From contig JACPVX010000025.1 in NCBI GenBank assembly GCA_016191555.1, forward strand, positions 1 through 64,000: a DNA stretch of 64,000 bases, written 5' to 3'. How positions within the stretch are numbered: position 1 is the first letter of the stretch; the number at the start of each line of letters is the position of its first letter. A model generated the notes under the pieces. The model was not told the DNA's origin and did no database searches. It was given only the letters and a program-made list of their open reading frames with translations. A program made the translations under genes and the position numbers. The DNA comes from Bacteroidota bacterium. GTDB taxonomy: Bacteria > Bacteroidota > Bacteroidia > Cytophagales > Cyclobacteriaceae. Below, piece after piece: positions 1-9,051 of the stretch.

Positions 1-2
1 AC

Positions 3-1907
3 TCGCATATCAAACCAAAATACATTTTCAACATTTTGGCGCTGAAGCCATTCATTCAAGATCTTGAAAATATTCTTGCTACCTCCATGGGCGATGGCAA
101 CAATGGCTTTTGGACGCAATCGTATTTTGTTTGCGAAGACCCCAGCAAGATTGAGGTAATCAAAAACGATTTACAGAAACGCGCCAATGAAATCATTGCT
201 AAAAATAAATGGGACATCAAGTTTACACCTGTGATTCGTAAGATCACCGACATTCACTTTGATAAAGAAATGGACTGGACCATCGATCACAAAATGGCTG
301 ACATCAGCTACATGTATGTATTCATCACCATTGCTTTATTGATTTTGGTAGTGGCGTGTATCAACTACATCAACCTTTCAACGGCAAAGTCTGCGAGCCG
401 TGCGCGCGAAATTGGTTTGCGTAAAACATTTGGTGGCATTCGACCACAGTTGTTTTTTCAATTCATGATGGAGTCTTTCGTGTTGGTGCTCATCTCTGCG
501 ATCATTGCACTCTTACTCGTGGTTTTCTTCATTCCACAATTCAATCAACTAACCGGAAAGACATTCACGTTTGCACACATCTTTAATGGACCGATGTTAT
601 TGATTATAGTGGGTGTGATTTTCTTAGTAACGATATTGGCAGGCAGCTATCCGGCTTTGTTTGTGTCGGGTTTTCAACCGGCAGCGGTATTGAAAGGCAA
701 GTTTGCGTTTGGAAAAGGATCGACTCGCTTTCGTCAGTTTTTGACAACACTTCAATTTGTGGTAGCGATAACATTGTTAGCTGGCACGGTTATCATTGTA
801 CGCCAAATGGATTTGTTGAAAAATTCAAAGTTAAATGAAGCGGGAAGACAAATTGTTTCCATTCGCTATGGCGGATTTAATGGGCAAGCTACCGATCAAC
901 AATATCTCACATTCAAAAATCAATTGTTATCCGATCCACAAATTGAGCATGTTACACTCGCCAATCACTTACCTCGTTTGGATTTCTTCGGGCCGATCAA
1001 TATGCAAATGCAATTTCCGGATATCAATGAAGACAAGCATGAATGGTTTCAACTCAATGGTGATTTCGATTTTCCGGAAACATTCAGACTAAAAATACTG
1101 GCCGGTCGCGATTTTGATGAAAAGAATATGGCCGATTCAATGGCGGTGTTATTGAATGAATCGGCTGTGAAGGCATTAAAGCTGAAGCCACAAGAAATAG
1201 TGGGCAAAGCCATTGTGCGCCCCGACTATGTGATGGGCTACCAAGCGCCTGATTCAACGAAGGCACCGATAACCGGCATTGTGATTGGAGTGGTAGAAGA
1301 TTTTCCGTATCAATCGATGCGCAAGAAAATTGAGCCGCTGGCGATTTCACCTAAGCCACACACGTTTGACAGAATCATTCATGTACGCTTGCCGGAAGGG
1401 AAAATCCAAGAGAAGATTTCTTTCTTAGAATCAACATGGAAGAAAAACTTTCCGCAGTATGGCTTCGACTATTGGTTTGTAGATGAAGAGTTTGGCCGTA
1501 TGTATGAAAACGAAACCAAAGTTGCCAACCTTACCGAGAAGTTTTCAGGACTTGCAATTTTGATCACCTGTGTGGGCTTGTATGGATTGGCAGCATTTAT
1601 GTCCGAGCAGCGCACACGTGAAATCGGAATTCGCAAAAGCATGGGCGCCAGCAGCTCACAGATTTTGATTTTGCTGTTGAGTGTGTTTGGTAAGTTGTTG
1701 TTGCTGGCCAGTTGTATTGCTATTCCGGTGGCGTATTATCTTGCCAATCAATGGCTGTCGAGTTTTGTATATCAAACCAGTTTGTCTGTGTGGGTGTTTG
1801 GTGGGGTAGTTGGACTTGTTGCTCTGATTACGCTGATTACTGTAGGATATGAAGCGTTGAAGGCTTCGTTGTCAAATCCGGTGAAGGCGTTGCGTCATGA
1901 TGGATGA
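3..1907 (+). CDS. ABC transporter permease, FtsX/MacB type (5' end outside window)
   Basis: This is the C-terminal part of a large inner-membrane permease. The reading frame is open back to base 3 with no convincing start, so the gene begins upstream of the window; a TTG at 36 is only an internal codon. The visible part has the tail of a periplasmic MacB-type domain, three membrane helices of a first FtsX unit (the YMYVFITIALLILVVACINY helix followed by the motif STAKSASRAREIGLRK), a second periplasmic domain, and a second FtsX unit with SEQRTREIGIRKSMGAS. It ends in NPVKALRHDG, the terminal signature shared with the permeases at 16141-30086. Related proteins work with an ATPase or as orphan permeases; no ATPase is visible here. 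The family call is firm and the substrate unknown. Confidence 0.88.
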   Translation, partial: SHIKPKYIFNILALKPFIQDLENILATSMGDGNNGFWTQSYFVCEDPSKIEVIKNDLQKRANEIIAKNKWDIKFTPVIRKITDIHFDKEMDWTIDHKMADISYMYVFITIALLILVVACINYINLSTAKSASRAREIGLRKTFGGIRPQLFFQFMMESFVLVLISAIIALLLVVFFIPQFNQLTGKTFTFAHIFNGPMLLIIVGVIFLVTILAGSYPALFVSGFQPAAVLKGKFAFGKGSTRFRQFLTTLQFVVAITLLAGTVIIVRQMDLLKNSKLNEAGRQIVSIRYGGFNGQATDQQYLTFKNQLLSDPQIEHVTLANHLPRLDFFGPINMQMQFPDINEDKHEWFQLNGDFDFPETFRLKILAGRDFDEKNMADSMAVLLNESAVKALKLKPQEIVGKAIVRPDYVMGYQAPDSTKAPITGIVIGVVEDFPYQSMRKKIEPLAISPKPHTFDRIIHVRLPEGKIQEKISFLESTWKKNFPQYGFDYWFVDEEFGRMYENETKVANLTEKFSGLAILITCVGLYGLAAFMSEQRTREIGIRKSMGASSSQILILLLSVFGKLLLLASCIAIPVAYYLANQWLSSFVYQTSLSVWVFGGVVGLVALITLITVGYEALKASLSNPVKALRHDG

Positions 1908-1947
1908 GAAGGGTTTTTGATGATTTTTTACACGAGAATAATTTTAG

Positions 1948-2214
1948 TCAATAATGAAATCTAACCTTTACAATTATTATAGTCTGATTAGGTTTTGAAC
2001 CGTAAACTCGATATACCAACCTATGTTCACCAGTAATCCTTCTAGACCAATAGCCGGAAAGGTTTCCCCTTAATGCTTCTGGTTTACCAATTCCCTTAAA
2101 GGGTTCTCTGGTGACTTCCTTGATCAGGTCATTGATCTTGTCCAGAATGTTTTGGTCATTTTTATACCAGTATAGATAATCTTCCCAACCATTTGGAGTG
2201 AACTCAATGTTCAT
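1948..2214 (-). CDS. yoeB: YoeB/Txe family toxin (ribosome-dependent mRNA interferase)
   Basis: An 88-residue toxin of the RelE superfamily. It closely follows E. coli YoeB in length and in motifs: the EDYLYW segment near the N-terminus, GKPE around residue 46, NLSGYWSRRI, TGEHRLVYRV, and a C-terminal FHY. In YoeB, Glu46, Arg65 and the terminal His-Tyr form the RNase site used to cut mRNA in the ribosomal A site, and all have counterparts here (E46, R65, H87, Y88), so the toxin looks intact. Its ATG shares one base with the stop codon of the upstream antitoxin, which indicates translational coupling. Activity is inferred from family knowledge. Confidence 0.95.
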   Translation of the reverse strand: MNIEFTPNGWEDYLYWYKNDQNILDKINDLIKEVTREPFKGIGKPEALRGNLSGYWSRRITGEHRLVYRVYGSKPNQTIIIVKVRFHY

Positions 2215-2513
2215 TATATGGCTTTAGTTTTTGTCCTTTTTAAAATAGCTTTTTTGGCTGGCACTGATTTAAGCACTTTGCGTTCTGATTTTCCATCTCT
2301 GTCTTGCTTGATACTTTCGAGTAAGTGAGTTGCATTCGCAGGAGTTGATAATAAATGGGCAGTTTCTTCCATTGCATTATATTGATCAAGGGTAAGTACA
2401 ACAAAATCTTTTCGTTTGGCTCCTGATAAAATCAAAATGTCTTGATCCATCTCCAATTCATGCAAATGGGTCTTCATTTTTTTTCTGAAATCAGTAACAG
2501 TTGTCGTTTTCAT
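2214..2513 (-). CDS. yefM: YefM/Phd family antitoxin
   Basis: A 99-residue antitoxin partner of the YoeB toxin. The N-terminal half (TTVTDFRKKMKTHLHELEMD) resembles the Phd/YefM DNA-binding fold. The middle carries a VVLTLDQYNAMEET segment typical of YefM just before the toxin-binding tail, and the C-terminus is lysine-rich and probably flexible. The frame extends to a TTG at 2522, but the ATG at 2513 is the better start because it leaves the operator palindrome (2531-2556) just upstream. It lies first in the two-gene operon and overlaps the toxin start by one base. YefM-type antitoxins repress their own promoter, with the toxin as co-repressor. Confidence 0.92.
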   Translation of the reverse strand: MKTTTVTDFRKKMKTHLHELEMDQDILILSGAKRKDFVVLTLDQYNAMEETAHLLSTPANATHLLESIKQDRDGKSERKVLKSVPAKKAILKRTKTKAI

Positions 2514-2530
2514 AATTAGCAAACTTTATG

Positions 2531-2556
2531 TAAACGTACACAATTATGTACGTTTA
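2531..2556 (-). promoter_or_regulatory. Palindromic operator of the yefM-yoeB module
   Basis: A perfect inverted repeat with 10-base arms (TAAACGTACA / TGTACGTTTA) separated by the 6 bases CAATTA. It sits 17 bases upstream of the antitoxin ATG. The arms contain GTACA/TGTAC, close to the TGTACA cores that E. coli YefM binds. The palindrome is directly visible; binding by this YefM is inferred. Confidence 0.75.
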
Positions 2557-2564
2557 AAGAAACC

Positions 2565-3617
2565 TCAGAACAAACTCAAGTTTCCGCCCTTTCTAAACTT
2601 GGTTAAATCATAAGCCGGCATACTTTTGTCTGCGAAGTATTTTTTCTTGGAAGTGCGGAAGAGTTGATGAATGACATCGGCAATATTTCCATCGCCTCGC
2701 ATGCGTCTGCCAAACTGCGAATCGTTTACGTTGCCTCCGTGCATCGAACAGATTTGATTCCACACTTTTTCAAACCGATCGGCAAAATTCTTTTGCAACC
2801 AATCTTCGAAAATTTTACCAATCGCTCCGTTCAACCGAACGATGGTCATGCCCGCATTGCGCGCGCCATGATCGGCTGCGGCTTTTAAGATGGCAGGAAT
2901 TTCATGATGATTTAATCCGGGAATGATGGGTGCATTCATAATCCCCACAGGAATATTTGCTTTGGCTAATTCTTCTACGGTTTTCAATCGCTTGATGCCA
3001 CTAGCAGTGCGCGGCTCCATGGCTCTGCGCAACTCTTCGTTGAGTGTGGTGATGGAAATGTAAACATGCACCAGATTATCCGCAGCCAAATCTTGCAACA
3101 AATCAATATCGCGAACAACTAATCCGTTTTTAGAAATGATGCTCACCGGATGACGGTATTGTGCCATGACTTTTAAAAGTTGGCGAGTAATACCCCACTT
3201 TTTTTCAAGCGGCTGATAGCAATCCGTGTTACCACTCAGCATGATGGGCACAGCATTCCACGATGGCTTTAGCAATTCTTGTTCGAGAAGGCGCGCGGCA
3301 TTTTTCTTCACCACAATTTTGCTTTCAAAATCGAGGCCGGCACTGAAGCCGTAGTACTCATGTGTATTGCGGGCATAGCAATAAATGCAACCATGTTCGC
3401 AGCCTTGGTATGGATTCATAGAATACCCAAAGCCGAGATCAGGACTATCCACTCGGTTCACAATCTTTTTGGCATTCTCTTCAAATACTTGCGTGTGTGG
3501 ATTTTCGAGCAAGGGTTCATCCAAGCCCTCGATGTGATCAGTAACATAGTGCGATTTTAAAAATCGGTTTTCGCTTTTGATCTGTGCTCCACGCCCCTTA
3601 AAGTAATTGTCCTCCAC
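2565..3617 (-). CDS. PA0069/Rv2578c-type radical SAM protein
   Basis: A 350-residue radical SAM enzyme. The cluster-binding CxxxCxxC motif is at residues 73-80 (CEHGCIYC), preceded by GYSMNPYQG and followed by YARNTHEYYG. This pattern belongs to the SPL-like group annotated as PA0069 or Rv2578c radical SAM proteins. A later GNTDCYQPLEKKWGITR segment and the LSLF C-terminus fit as well. Members are called DNA repair photolyases by homology to spore photoproduct lyase, but the actual reaction is not established, so no substrate is claimed. The start is a GTG at 3617; no ATG lies near the conserved N-terminus. It is transcribed alone, away from the TA module downstream. Confidence 0.88.
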   Translation of the reverse strand: MEDNYFKGRGAQIKSENRFLKSHYVTDHIEGLDEPLLENPHTQVFEENAKKIVNRVDSPDLGFGYSMNPYQGCEHGCIYCYARNTHEYYGFSAGLDFESKIVVKKNAARLLEQELLKPSWNAVPIMLSGNTDCYQPLEKKWGITRQLLKVMAQYRHPVSIISKNGLVVRDIDLLQDLAADNLVHVYISITTLNEELRRAMEPRTASGIKRLKTVEELAKANIPVGIMNAPIIPGLNHHEIPAILKAAADHGARNAGMTIVRLNGAIGKIFEDWLQKNFADRFEKVWNQICSMHGGNVNDSQFGRRMRGDGNIADVIHQLFRTSKKKYFADKSMPAYDLTKFRKGGNLSLF

Positions 3618-3684
3618 AGCCTAAAAATACTAAAATATTTAGTAAATGAGTGGTTTACCTTCAATTTTTCTGTTTAAACCTATT

Positions 3685-3692
3685 TACATTTG
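3685..3692 (+). promoter_or_regulatory. Candidate -7 promoter element for the PLP enzyme gene
   Basis: TACATTTG matches the Bacteroidota -7 consensus TAnnTTTG and lies 23 bases before the ATG at 3716. No good -33 TTTG is seen at the usual spacing, so this is a weak call. Confidence 0.35.
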
Positions 3693-3715
3693 ACTTTTGA
3701 TATTCAAGCAACCCG

Positions 3716-4609
3716 ATGAGCCATTCTCTTACCTATTCTGCAACTCCGGTTATCGAATTGAATTTGGAGAGGAAGGATGGCGTTCGTTTGTTGGTCAAAA
3801 GAGAAGATTTGAATCACCCGTTTGTCTCCGGAAACAAGTGGTGGAAACTGAAATACAATTTGGAGGAGGCGCAACGAGAAAGACACAAAGCCCTATTAAC
3901 TTTTGGGGGAGCGTATTCGAATCACTTGTATGCAACAGCCGCAGCGGCACATGAGTTGGGTATGAAAAGCATCGGGATTGTTCGGGGTGAGCGCACCGAA
4001 CCACTCAACCACATACTTTCATTTGCTGAAGCCAGAGGTATGAAACTTCATTTTATTTCGCGGGAAGCCTATCGGGAAAAAAAGGAGCCGGAGTTTCTGC
4101 GATCACTGCGAAATCAGTTTGGAGAAGTGTACATCATTCCGGAAGGAGGCACGAATGAATTTGCAGTGCGCGGTTGCGCGGAGTTTGCTAAAACATTGGA
4201 ACAGGAAATTGATTTTGATTATCTCTGTTTGCCAATCGGAACAGGTGGAACCATAGCAGGTATGATCGAAGGCTTATCATCCGACAAAAAGATCGTAGGT
4301 TTTTCATCATTGAAGGGTGGCGATTTTTTAATCAATGAGATTCGATCACTTATTTCTGATACCCAACTTGAATGGCAAGTGAACACAGACTATCATTTCG
4401 GTGGCTACGGCAAAATCTCAGATGAATTGCTTGCCTTTATGGAAGACATGAAAATGAATTATCAACTTCCGTTGGATCAGGTTTACACGGCCAAGATGAT
4501 GACGGGTGTTTTTGATTTGATTGGCCAAAATTATTTTGAATATGGGTCGACCATTTTGGTTTTGCATACGGGTGGCTTGCAGGGGAATGGATCAATTCAT
4601 AAAAGTTAA
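3716..4609 (+). CDS. PLP-dependent enzyme, ACC deaminase / D-cysteine desulfhydrase family
   Basis: A 297-residue fold-type II PLP enzyme. The probable Schiff-base lysine is K41 in VSGNKWWKLKYNL. It is followed by a TFGGAYSNHLYATAAAAHELG segment, where the SNH loop contacts the substrate carboxylate, and by a phosphate-binding loop (LPIGTGGTIAGM). This layout fits the 1-aminocyclopropane-1-carboxylate deaminase / D-cysteine desulfhydrase group. Bacteroidota members are usually annotated only to family level and the true substrate cannot be read from the sequence. Its TAA stop is immediately followed by the ATG of the next gene, so the two are probably co-transcribed. Confidence 0.88.
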   Translation: MSHSLTYSATPVIELNLERKDGVRLLVKREDLNHPFVSGNKWWKLKYNLEEAQRERHKALLTFGGAYSNHLYATAAAAHELGMKSIGIVRGERTEPLNHILSFAEARGMKLHFISREAYREKKEPEFLRSLRNQFGEVYIIPEGGTNEFAVRGCAEFAKTLEQEIDFDYLCLPIGTGGTIAGMIEGLSSDKKIVGFSSLKGGDFLINEIRSLISDTQLEWQVNTDYHFGGYGKISDELLAFMEDMKMNYQLPLDQVYTAKMMTGVFDLIGQNYFEYGSTILVLHTGGLQGNGSIHKS

Positions 4610-5704
4610 ATGAGAAGTTTAAAGAACATACTGCTTGTGTTTTTTCTTCTCGGAACAATTGTTGGACTTTCACAATCCGATTCAACACGTAGCCAAATAG
4701 CCTACTCACTAGCTTCTTCCTTTGGAAATGTGATTGCCAATGCTGACGAATTAGAAAATAACTCTATCGCTCAAGCGAATGGTTTTTCCGCTGCTTTGCA
4801 TTGGCAGAAAACAGATGCCGTCACGTACAATCTATTTGCTTGCTACCCGCGACACTCACTTTCGTTTACGTACCAGCAATTTGAAAACAAGGCGCTTGGA
4901 GGAGGGTTCATAATAAATTATTCGTTGTCGCCTTATTTTTTGGTAAGTAACCGAATCAGTTTGTATCCTAGTATTTCGGTTGGACTTTCAGCTCTGTCGA
5001 ATCCTTATTGTTTGAATTCGAATCCCAACAACAAATTATATAGTTTGCCCGTGAGTGCGTTTCTCGCTTTGGGTGGAGGCATTCGCTGGCAATTGACAAA
5101 ACATTTAGCCGCCCAAACAGCAGTGGCATTTAACCATGCTTCCAATGGCGGATGGAAAGATCCCAATAACGGATTGAATTGGCCTGTGCTCAGTGTGGGT
5201 GTAGAATATTCTCCTTCTCAGCTTCTGTTGACTAAGCGCTCGCGCATAAAACCTACCGAGCAGTTTCGAAGACTTCGAGTAGATGCAGATATTTTTGGAT
5301 TAATCCGCTCCGGAGTCATTACTTCGATTGAAAGAAATAAACCGGTGATTGGTATACAATTGCTGGCAAGTAAACAAACAACCCGCATTCATGCGTGGAC
5401 TCTTGCTCTTGAATTTTATCAGGATCAACTCGTACAAGAGCAATTGAAATCCTACTCAATCGCTTCTGATGGCTTTCGTGCAGGTGCCATGGTTGGCCAC
5501 GAATTTCTATTGGGAAAATTTGTTTTCAGTCAGCAGTTGGGAGTTTATCTGGCTGGAAGAAATGGAGCCGAATTACTTTACCATCGTTGGGGATGTAAGT
5601 ATTTTTTGAATGATCGATGGGGTGTGGGCGTGAATCTGAGAGCCTACAAAGCCGTGGCCGAGTTTACGGATTTGCGTGTAAGTTATTCTCTGTTCAAAAG
5701 ATAG
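4610..5704 (+). CDS. PagL-like acyloxyacyl hydrolase (lipid A 3-O-deacylase), outer membrane
   Basis: A 364-residue protein with a Sec signal peptide (about residues 1-21, ending near GLSQS) and alternating beta-barrel-like sequence. The middle contains FNHASNGGWKDPNNGLNWP. This matches the PagL/acyloxyacyl hydrolase active-site pattern H-x-S-N followed by a P-N-G turn, in which His and Ser act in removing the 3-O acyl chain of lipid A. Classical PagL is about 180 residues, so the extra C-terminal half, also barrel-like, is unusual but seen in Bacteroidota homologues. It abuts the PLP enzyme gene and converges on lptB. The family is likely; activity is inferred. Confidence 0.75.
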   Translation: MRSLKNILLVFFLLGTIVGLSQSDSTRSQIAYSLASSFGNVIANADELENNSIAQANGFSAALHWQKTDAVTYNLFACYPRHSLSFTYQQFENKALGGGFIINYSLSPYFLVSNRISLYPSISVGLSALSNPYCLNSNPNNKLYSLPVSAFLALGGGIRWQLTKHLAAQTAVAFNHASNGGWKDPNNGLNWPVLSVGVEYSPSQLLLTKRSRIKPTEQFRRLRVDADIFGLIRSGVITSIERNKPVIGIQLLASKQTTRIHAWTLALEFYQDQLVQEQLKSYSIASDGFRAGAMVGHEFLLGKFVFSQQLGVYLAGRNGAELLYHRWGCKYFLNDRWGVGVNLRAYKAVAEFTDLRVSYSLFKR

Positions 5705-5705
5705 T

Positions 5706-6446
5706 TTAGGCTTCTACTTTTGCTCTACGCAACTGGAAGTTTTGCCCTAGATAAACTTTACGCACCAGCGGATCGTCTGCCAATTCTTGCGCAGTACCTG
5801 CTTTAAACAATTTCCCTTCTACCATCAGATATGCGCGATCGGTAATGGCCAAAGTTTCATCTACGTTGTGATCACTAATCAAAATGCCAATGTCTTTCTT
5901 TTTTAGTTTCGCTACGATGCCCTGAATCTCTTCGACTGCAATTGGGTCGACACCGGCAAAAGGTTCATCCAACAAAACAAACTTAGGATCGACTGCCAGT
6001 GCGCGAGCTATTTCTGTTCTTCTGCGCTCACCACCGGAGAGCACCATGCCTAAATTTTTTCGCACATGTGTTAAGCTGAATTCTTCCAGTAACGATTCTA
6101 CTTTTTCTTTTCGTGCGGCTTTCGTCATTTCACGCATTTCTAAGGGAGCCATGATATTTTCTTCCACTGACAGCGAACGAAACACCGATGCCTCTTGCGC
6201 CAAATAGCCAATGCCACGCTTGGCCCGCTGATACATGGGCAAGTCGGTAATGTTTTCCTGATCCAAAAAAATATTTCCGCCATTGGGTTTGATCAAGCCA
6301 ACCGTCATATAAAATGTAGTTGTCTTACCGGCACCGTTGGGGCCGAGCAGTCCAACAATTTCGCCTTGGCCAACCTGCACGGATACGTTATTCACGACTG
6401 TGCGTTTCTTATATTTTTTAATCAAATTCTCAGCTCGTAAAATCAT
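5706..6446 (-). CDS. lptB: LPS export ABC transporter ATP-binding protein LptB
   Basis: A 246-residue ABC ATPase. The Walker A loop GPNGAGKTT is at residues 35-43, the signature LSGGERRR near 136-143, and Walker [14 protein letters not shown] near 156. The LSGGERRR form and the [13 protein letters not shown]-loop region are those of LptB, the cytoplasmic ATPase that powers lipopolysaccharide extraction by LptFG. It lies two bases after recJ on the same strand and probably shares its transcript. The LptF/G partners are not in this window. It should not be taken as the ATPase of the MacB-like permeases further along. Confidence 0.95.
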   Translation of the reverse strand: MILRAENLIKKYKKRTVVNNVSVQVGQGEIVGLLGPNGAGKTTTFYMTVGLIKPNGGNIFLDQENITDLPMYQRAKRGIGYLAQEASVFRSLSVEENIMAPLEMREMTKAARKEKVESLLEEFSLTHVRKNLGMVLSGGERRRTEIARALAVDPKFVLLDEPFAGVDPIAVEEIQGIVAKLKKKDIGILISDHNVDETLAITDRAYLMVEGKLFKAGTAQELADDPLVRKVYLGQNFQLRRAKVEA

Positions 6447-6448
6447 AG

Positions 6449-8149
6449 TCAGTCAAATTTTAAATCTTTTATTCGCGCTTGCAAGGTGGTGATGCCGTTG
6501 TAGGTATTTTCTTCTAAGGTATAAGCCATCTTGAAAGACTGTCCACTTGCCAACCGATCGAAGTGTTCAATCAAATCAAAACCAACGGCATTGAAAACTC
6601 TTTCATTCCCTTCTTGAGCAGCCAGAAAACGCAGATGCCTGTCTTTAAACCCAGACAGATTATTTTTTACATATACCCGATCGGTTTCAAACATGGGGCG
6701 TTGGTTGTCCGGACCAAAGGGAGCCATCTGCTTAAGAACATTATTAAACTTGGATGTGATGTTATCAAAGTCCACCACCACGTCAATCTCGACTACAGGG
6801 GTTTGCATTTCTTCCGTCATGTTTTCGGCTACTACCTTTTCGAAGCGTTGCTGAAAGGCTGCCAAATTACTTTTATCAAGTGTAAGTCCGGCTGCGTACT
6901 TGTGTCCACCAAATTTTTCTAACAAATCGCTGCACGCATAAATGGCTTCGTAAAGATCAAAGTCCTTCACACTGCGCGCAGAGCCGGTTATTTTATCATT
7001 TGACTCAGTTAAGATCACAGTAGGGCGATAATATTTCTCTACACATCTAGCAGCAACTATGCCAATTACCCCTTTGTGCCAGGTATTTTTAAAAAGAACG
7101 GTAGATTTTGCGTTTTTTAGCTTTTCGCTGCCTTCAATCATCGCCAGCGCTTCCTCTGTGATGCTTAAATCAAACTCTCTGCGGATGTCATTTTTGAGAT
7201 TGACCTTTTCTGCGCAGGCTAAGGCTTCTTCTTCGGTGGAGGAAATTAGCAACTCAACGGCTGCTCGTGCATGCGCTACCCGTCCGGCTGCGTTGATGCG
7301 AGGCCCCAGTGTAAACACAATGCCCGATATATCTAAGTCGGTTTTAGTGCCCGCAATATCTTTCAACGCCTTTAATCCCGGTAACGGCTTTTGATTGAGC
7401 TTTTGTAAACCAAAATGAGCGAGCACCCGGTTTTCATCGGTGATCGGAACAATGTCAGATGCGATGCTTACAACAACCAGGTCGAGATAGTCATACAATT
7501 CTTCTTCATGGCGAAATGTTCGCGCGAATGCTTGCATGAGCTTAAAGCCGAGACCGCAACCGCTCAACTCTTTGAAAGGATAATCGCAGTCGCTGCGCTT
7601 GGGATCAAGTACTGCCACAGCATGCGGAATGGACGCCCCCGGCAAGTGGTGATCGCAAATAATAAAGTCAATGTTTTTTGAAGTGGCCAGCGTTACCGCA
7701 TCAATAGCTTTCACACCCAAATCAAGTGCGATGATGAGACTAAATCCATTTTCTTCTGCCCACTTAATGCCTGCTTCTGAAACTCCATATCCTTCGGCAT
7801 AGCGATCGGGGATATAAAAATCACAATGCTGATAAAAACTTTTCAGGTAACTGTAGACGAGTGCTACGGCTGTAGTGCCGTCTACATCATAATCACCATA
7901 GATGAGAATTTTTTCATTCGTGTTGATGGCTTTTTTTAAACGATCAATAGCCGCAGCCATGTCCTTCATGAGGAAAGGATCATGTAAGTGCGATAGTGAA
8001 GGGCGAAAAAAATTCTTGGCGGACTCAAACTCTGTAATGCCACGCTGCCATAGGATGGTAGCAATATGTTTGTTGACGTTGATGCTGGTACTAAGTGTTG
8101 AAACCGAATCGTCTGTCGGGAGATTTTTGTATACCCACCTTTTATGCAT
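6449..8149 (-). CDS. recJ: Single-stranded-DNA-specific exonuclease RecJ
   Basis: A 566-residue DHH-family nuclease that degrades single-stranded DNA 5' to 3' in recombination and mismatch/base-excision repair. The metal-binding DHH motifs are visible: [24 protein letters not shown], then SGCGLGFKL and [13 protein letters not shown]. The DHHA1 nucleic-acid-binding segment with [10 protein letters not shown] and a C-terminal OB-like part follow. The length agrees with RecJ. The frame opens at a TTG (8155), but the ATG at 8149 is preferred; it lies two bases after the stop of the glycine-rich protein gene, so the genes are tightly coupled. lptB follows after two bases. Confidence 0.95.
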   Translation of the reverse strand: MHKRWVYKNLPTDDSVSTLSTSINVNKHIATILWQRGITEFESAKNFFRPSLSHLHDPFLMKDMAAAIDRLKKAINTNEKILIYGDYDVDGTTAVALVYSYLKSFYQHCDFYIPDRYAEGYGVSEAGIKWAEENGFSLIIALDLGVKAIDAVTLATSKNIDFIICDHHLPGASIPHAVAVLDPKRSDCDYPFKELSGCGLGFKLMQAFARTFRHEEELYDYLDLVVVSIASDIVPITDENRVLAHFGLQKLNQKPLPGLKALKDIAGTKTDLDISGIVFTLGPRINAAGRVAHARAAVELLISSTEEEALACAEKVNLKNDIRREFDLSITEEALAMIEGSEKLKNAKSTVLFKNTWHKGVIGIVAARCVEKYYRPTVILTESNDKITGSARSVKDFDLYEAIYACSDLLEKFGGHKYAAGLTLDKSNLAAFQQRFEKVVAENMTEEMQTPVVEIDVVVDFDNITSKFNNVLKQMAPFGPDNQRPMFETDRVYVKNNLSGFKDRHLRFLAAQEGNERVFNAVGFDLIEHFDRLASGQSFKMAYTLEENTYNGITTLQARIKDLKFD

Positions 8150-8151
8150 CT

Positions 8152-8934
8152 TCAACTTTTTTCCAATGTAACAATACCTGTTTTACCTGCAGTGCCCTGT
8201 TTACCGGCTACACCGCGCATACCATTCTTTCCATCTTGTTTGCTTCCCAAGCCTGCTCGGCCTCCACTGCCCACATCTCCTCCTGTACCGGAAAAGCCGC
8301 CATAGTTTTTAATGATCAACTGATGGCCTTGCAGCAAATGAAGATCCTGACAGCTTTTACAACTCACCAGCACGTTGCCACCATTTCCACCGGTACTTCC
8401 ATCGCCACCATTTCCACCTTTCCCTCCATTTCCACCGCGACATACGCGTGTACCACTACCGCCATCACCACCTCGCCCACCTCTTCCTCCGTCACCGCCA
8501 TCACCACCGTTTACATCAATGATTAATGTTCCGTTGATTTTTAATTGACCTACATACAGCGAAAAATTCAATCCGTTTTTTCCGGCAGCACCATTGCTTC
8601 CATTCAATCCATCTTCCCCATTTCTGCAAGGAGCACTTTGGTTAACACCGGCAATACCTACCGCTCCTTTTTTTCCGTTTAGGCCTTTCCCAATGATCAT
8701 ACTCCCTTTGCCGACAATCAATACTTTCGCATTGATGATGTTGTTTTCTATTTCCGGATTCAGATAAATTCGAGCAGAGTCGCGCATGACCAATGTATCA
8801 ACTACCAAAATATCAGAGCCGGAAATTTTATACGATTGCCGATAAGCGATCTCTAATTTTTCCAAGCGAATCTGTGAAAAAGCGGGGAAACAAATAATCC
8901 ACAGAAGAACGCTACAGGGGAGGATTCTATTCAT
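8152..8934 (-). CDS. Secreted glycine-rich, collagen-like protein of unknown function
   Basis: A 260-residue protein starting at the ATG 8934; an upstream GTG at 8976 would add 14 residues before the signal peptide. Residues 1-20 are a signal peptide ending FPAFSQ. A beta-rich segment follows (ILVVDTLVMRDSARIYLNPE), then long low-complexity glycine repeats of GGDGG, GKNG and GNGG type, interrupted by a two-cysteine loop (VSCKSCQDL). The spacing is not strict Gly-X-Y, so it is collagen-like rather than collagen. Function is unknown; a surface or extracellular matrix role is only a guess. Its close linkage to recJ probably reflects shared transcription, not shared function. Confidence 0.7.
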   Translation of the reverse strand: MNRILPCSVLLWIICFPAFSQIRLEKLEIAYRQSYKISGSDILVVDTLVMRDSARIYLNPEIENNIINAKVLIVGKGSMIIGKGLNGKKGAVGIAGVNQSAPCRNGEDGLNGSNGAAGKNGLNFSLYVGQLKINGTLIIDVNGGDGGDGGRGGRGGDGGSGTRVCRGGNGGKGGNGGDGSTGGNGGNVLVSCKSCQDLHLLQGHQLIIKNYGGFSGTGGDVGSGGRAGLGSKQDGKNGMRGVAGKQGTAGKTGIVTLEKS

Positions 8935-9003
8935 GCACAAAAGTAAGGATGAGAAAGGGTATTCACACGCATTCACTACGATTACTATGAAGGTAGTAAA
9001 ATG

Positions 9004-9031
9004 AAAAAAGGCAGCGCGTGCTACCTTTTTC
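9004..9031 (-). terminator. Intrinsic terminator after the SPOR-like gene
   Basis: A-rich sequence, a GC-rich hairpin (AAAAAGGCAGC / GCTACCTTTTT with one mismatch and a GCGT loop) and a T-run on both strands. It sits between the end of the minus-strand gene at 9052 and the next minus-strand start at 8934, so it should terminate the SPOR-like gene. Confidence 0.7.
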
Positions 9032-9051
9032 CTAAAATCGTTGGATGAATA

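Noticed and set aside
5706..6446. ABC ATPase as partner of the MacB-like permeases
   Set aside because: The signature motif and neighbour recJ identify it as LptB of LPS export, and it is 9 kb from the permease island and on the other strand.
8152..8976. Start of the glycine-rich protein at GTG 8976
   Set aside because: This would put 14 polar residues before an obvious signal peptide; the ATG at 8934 fits better.
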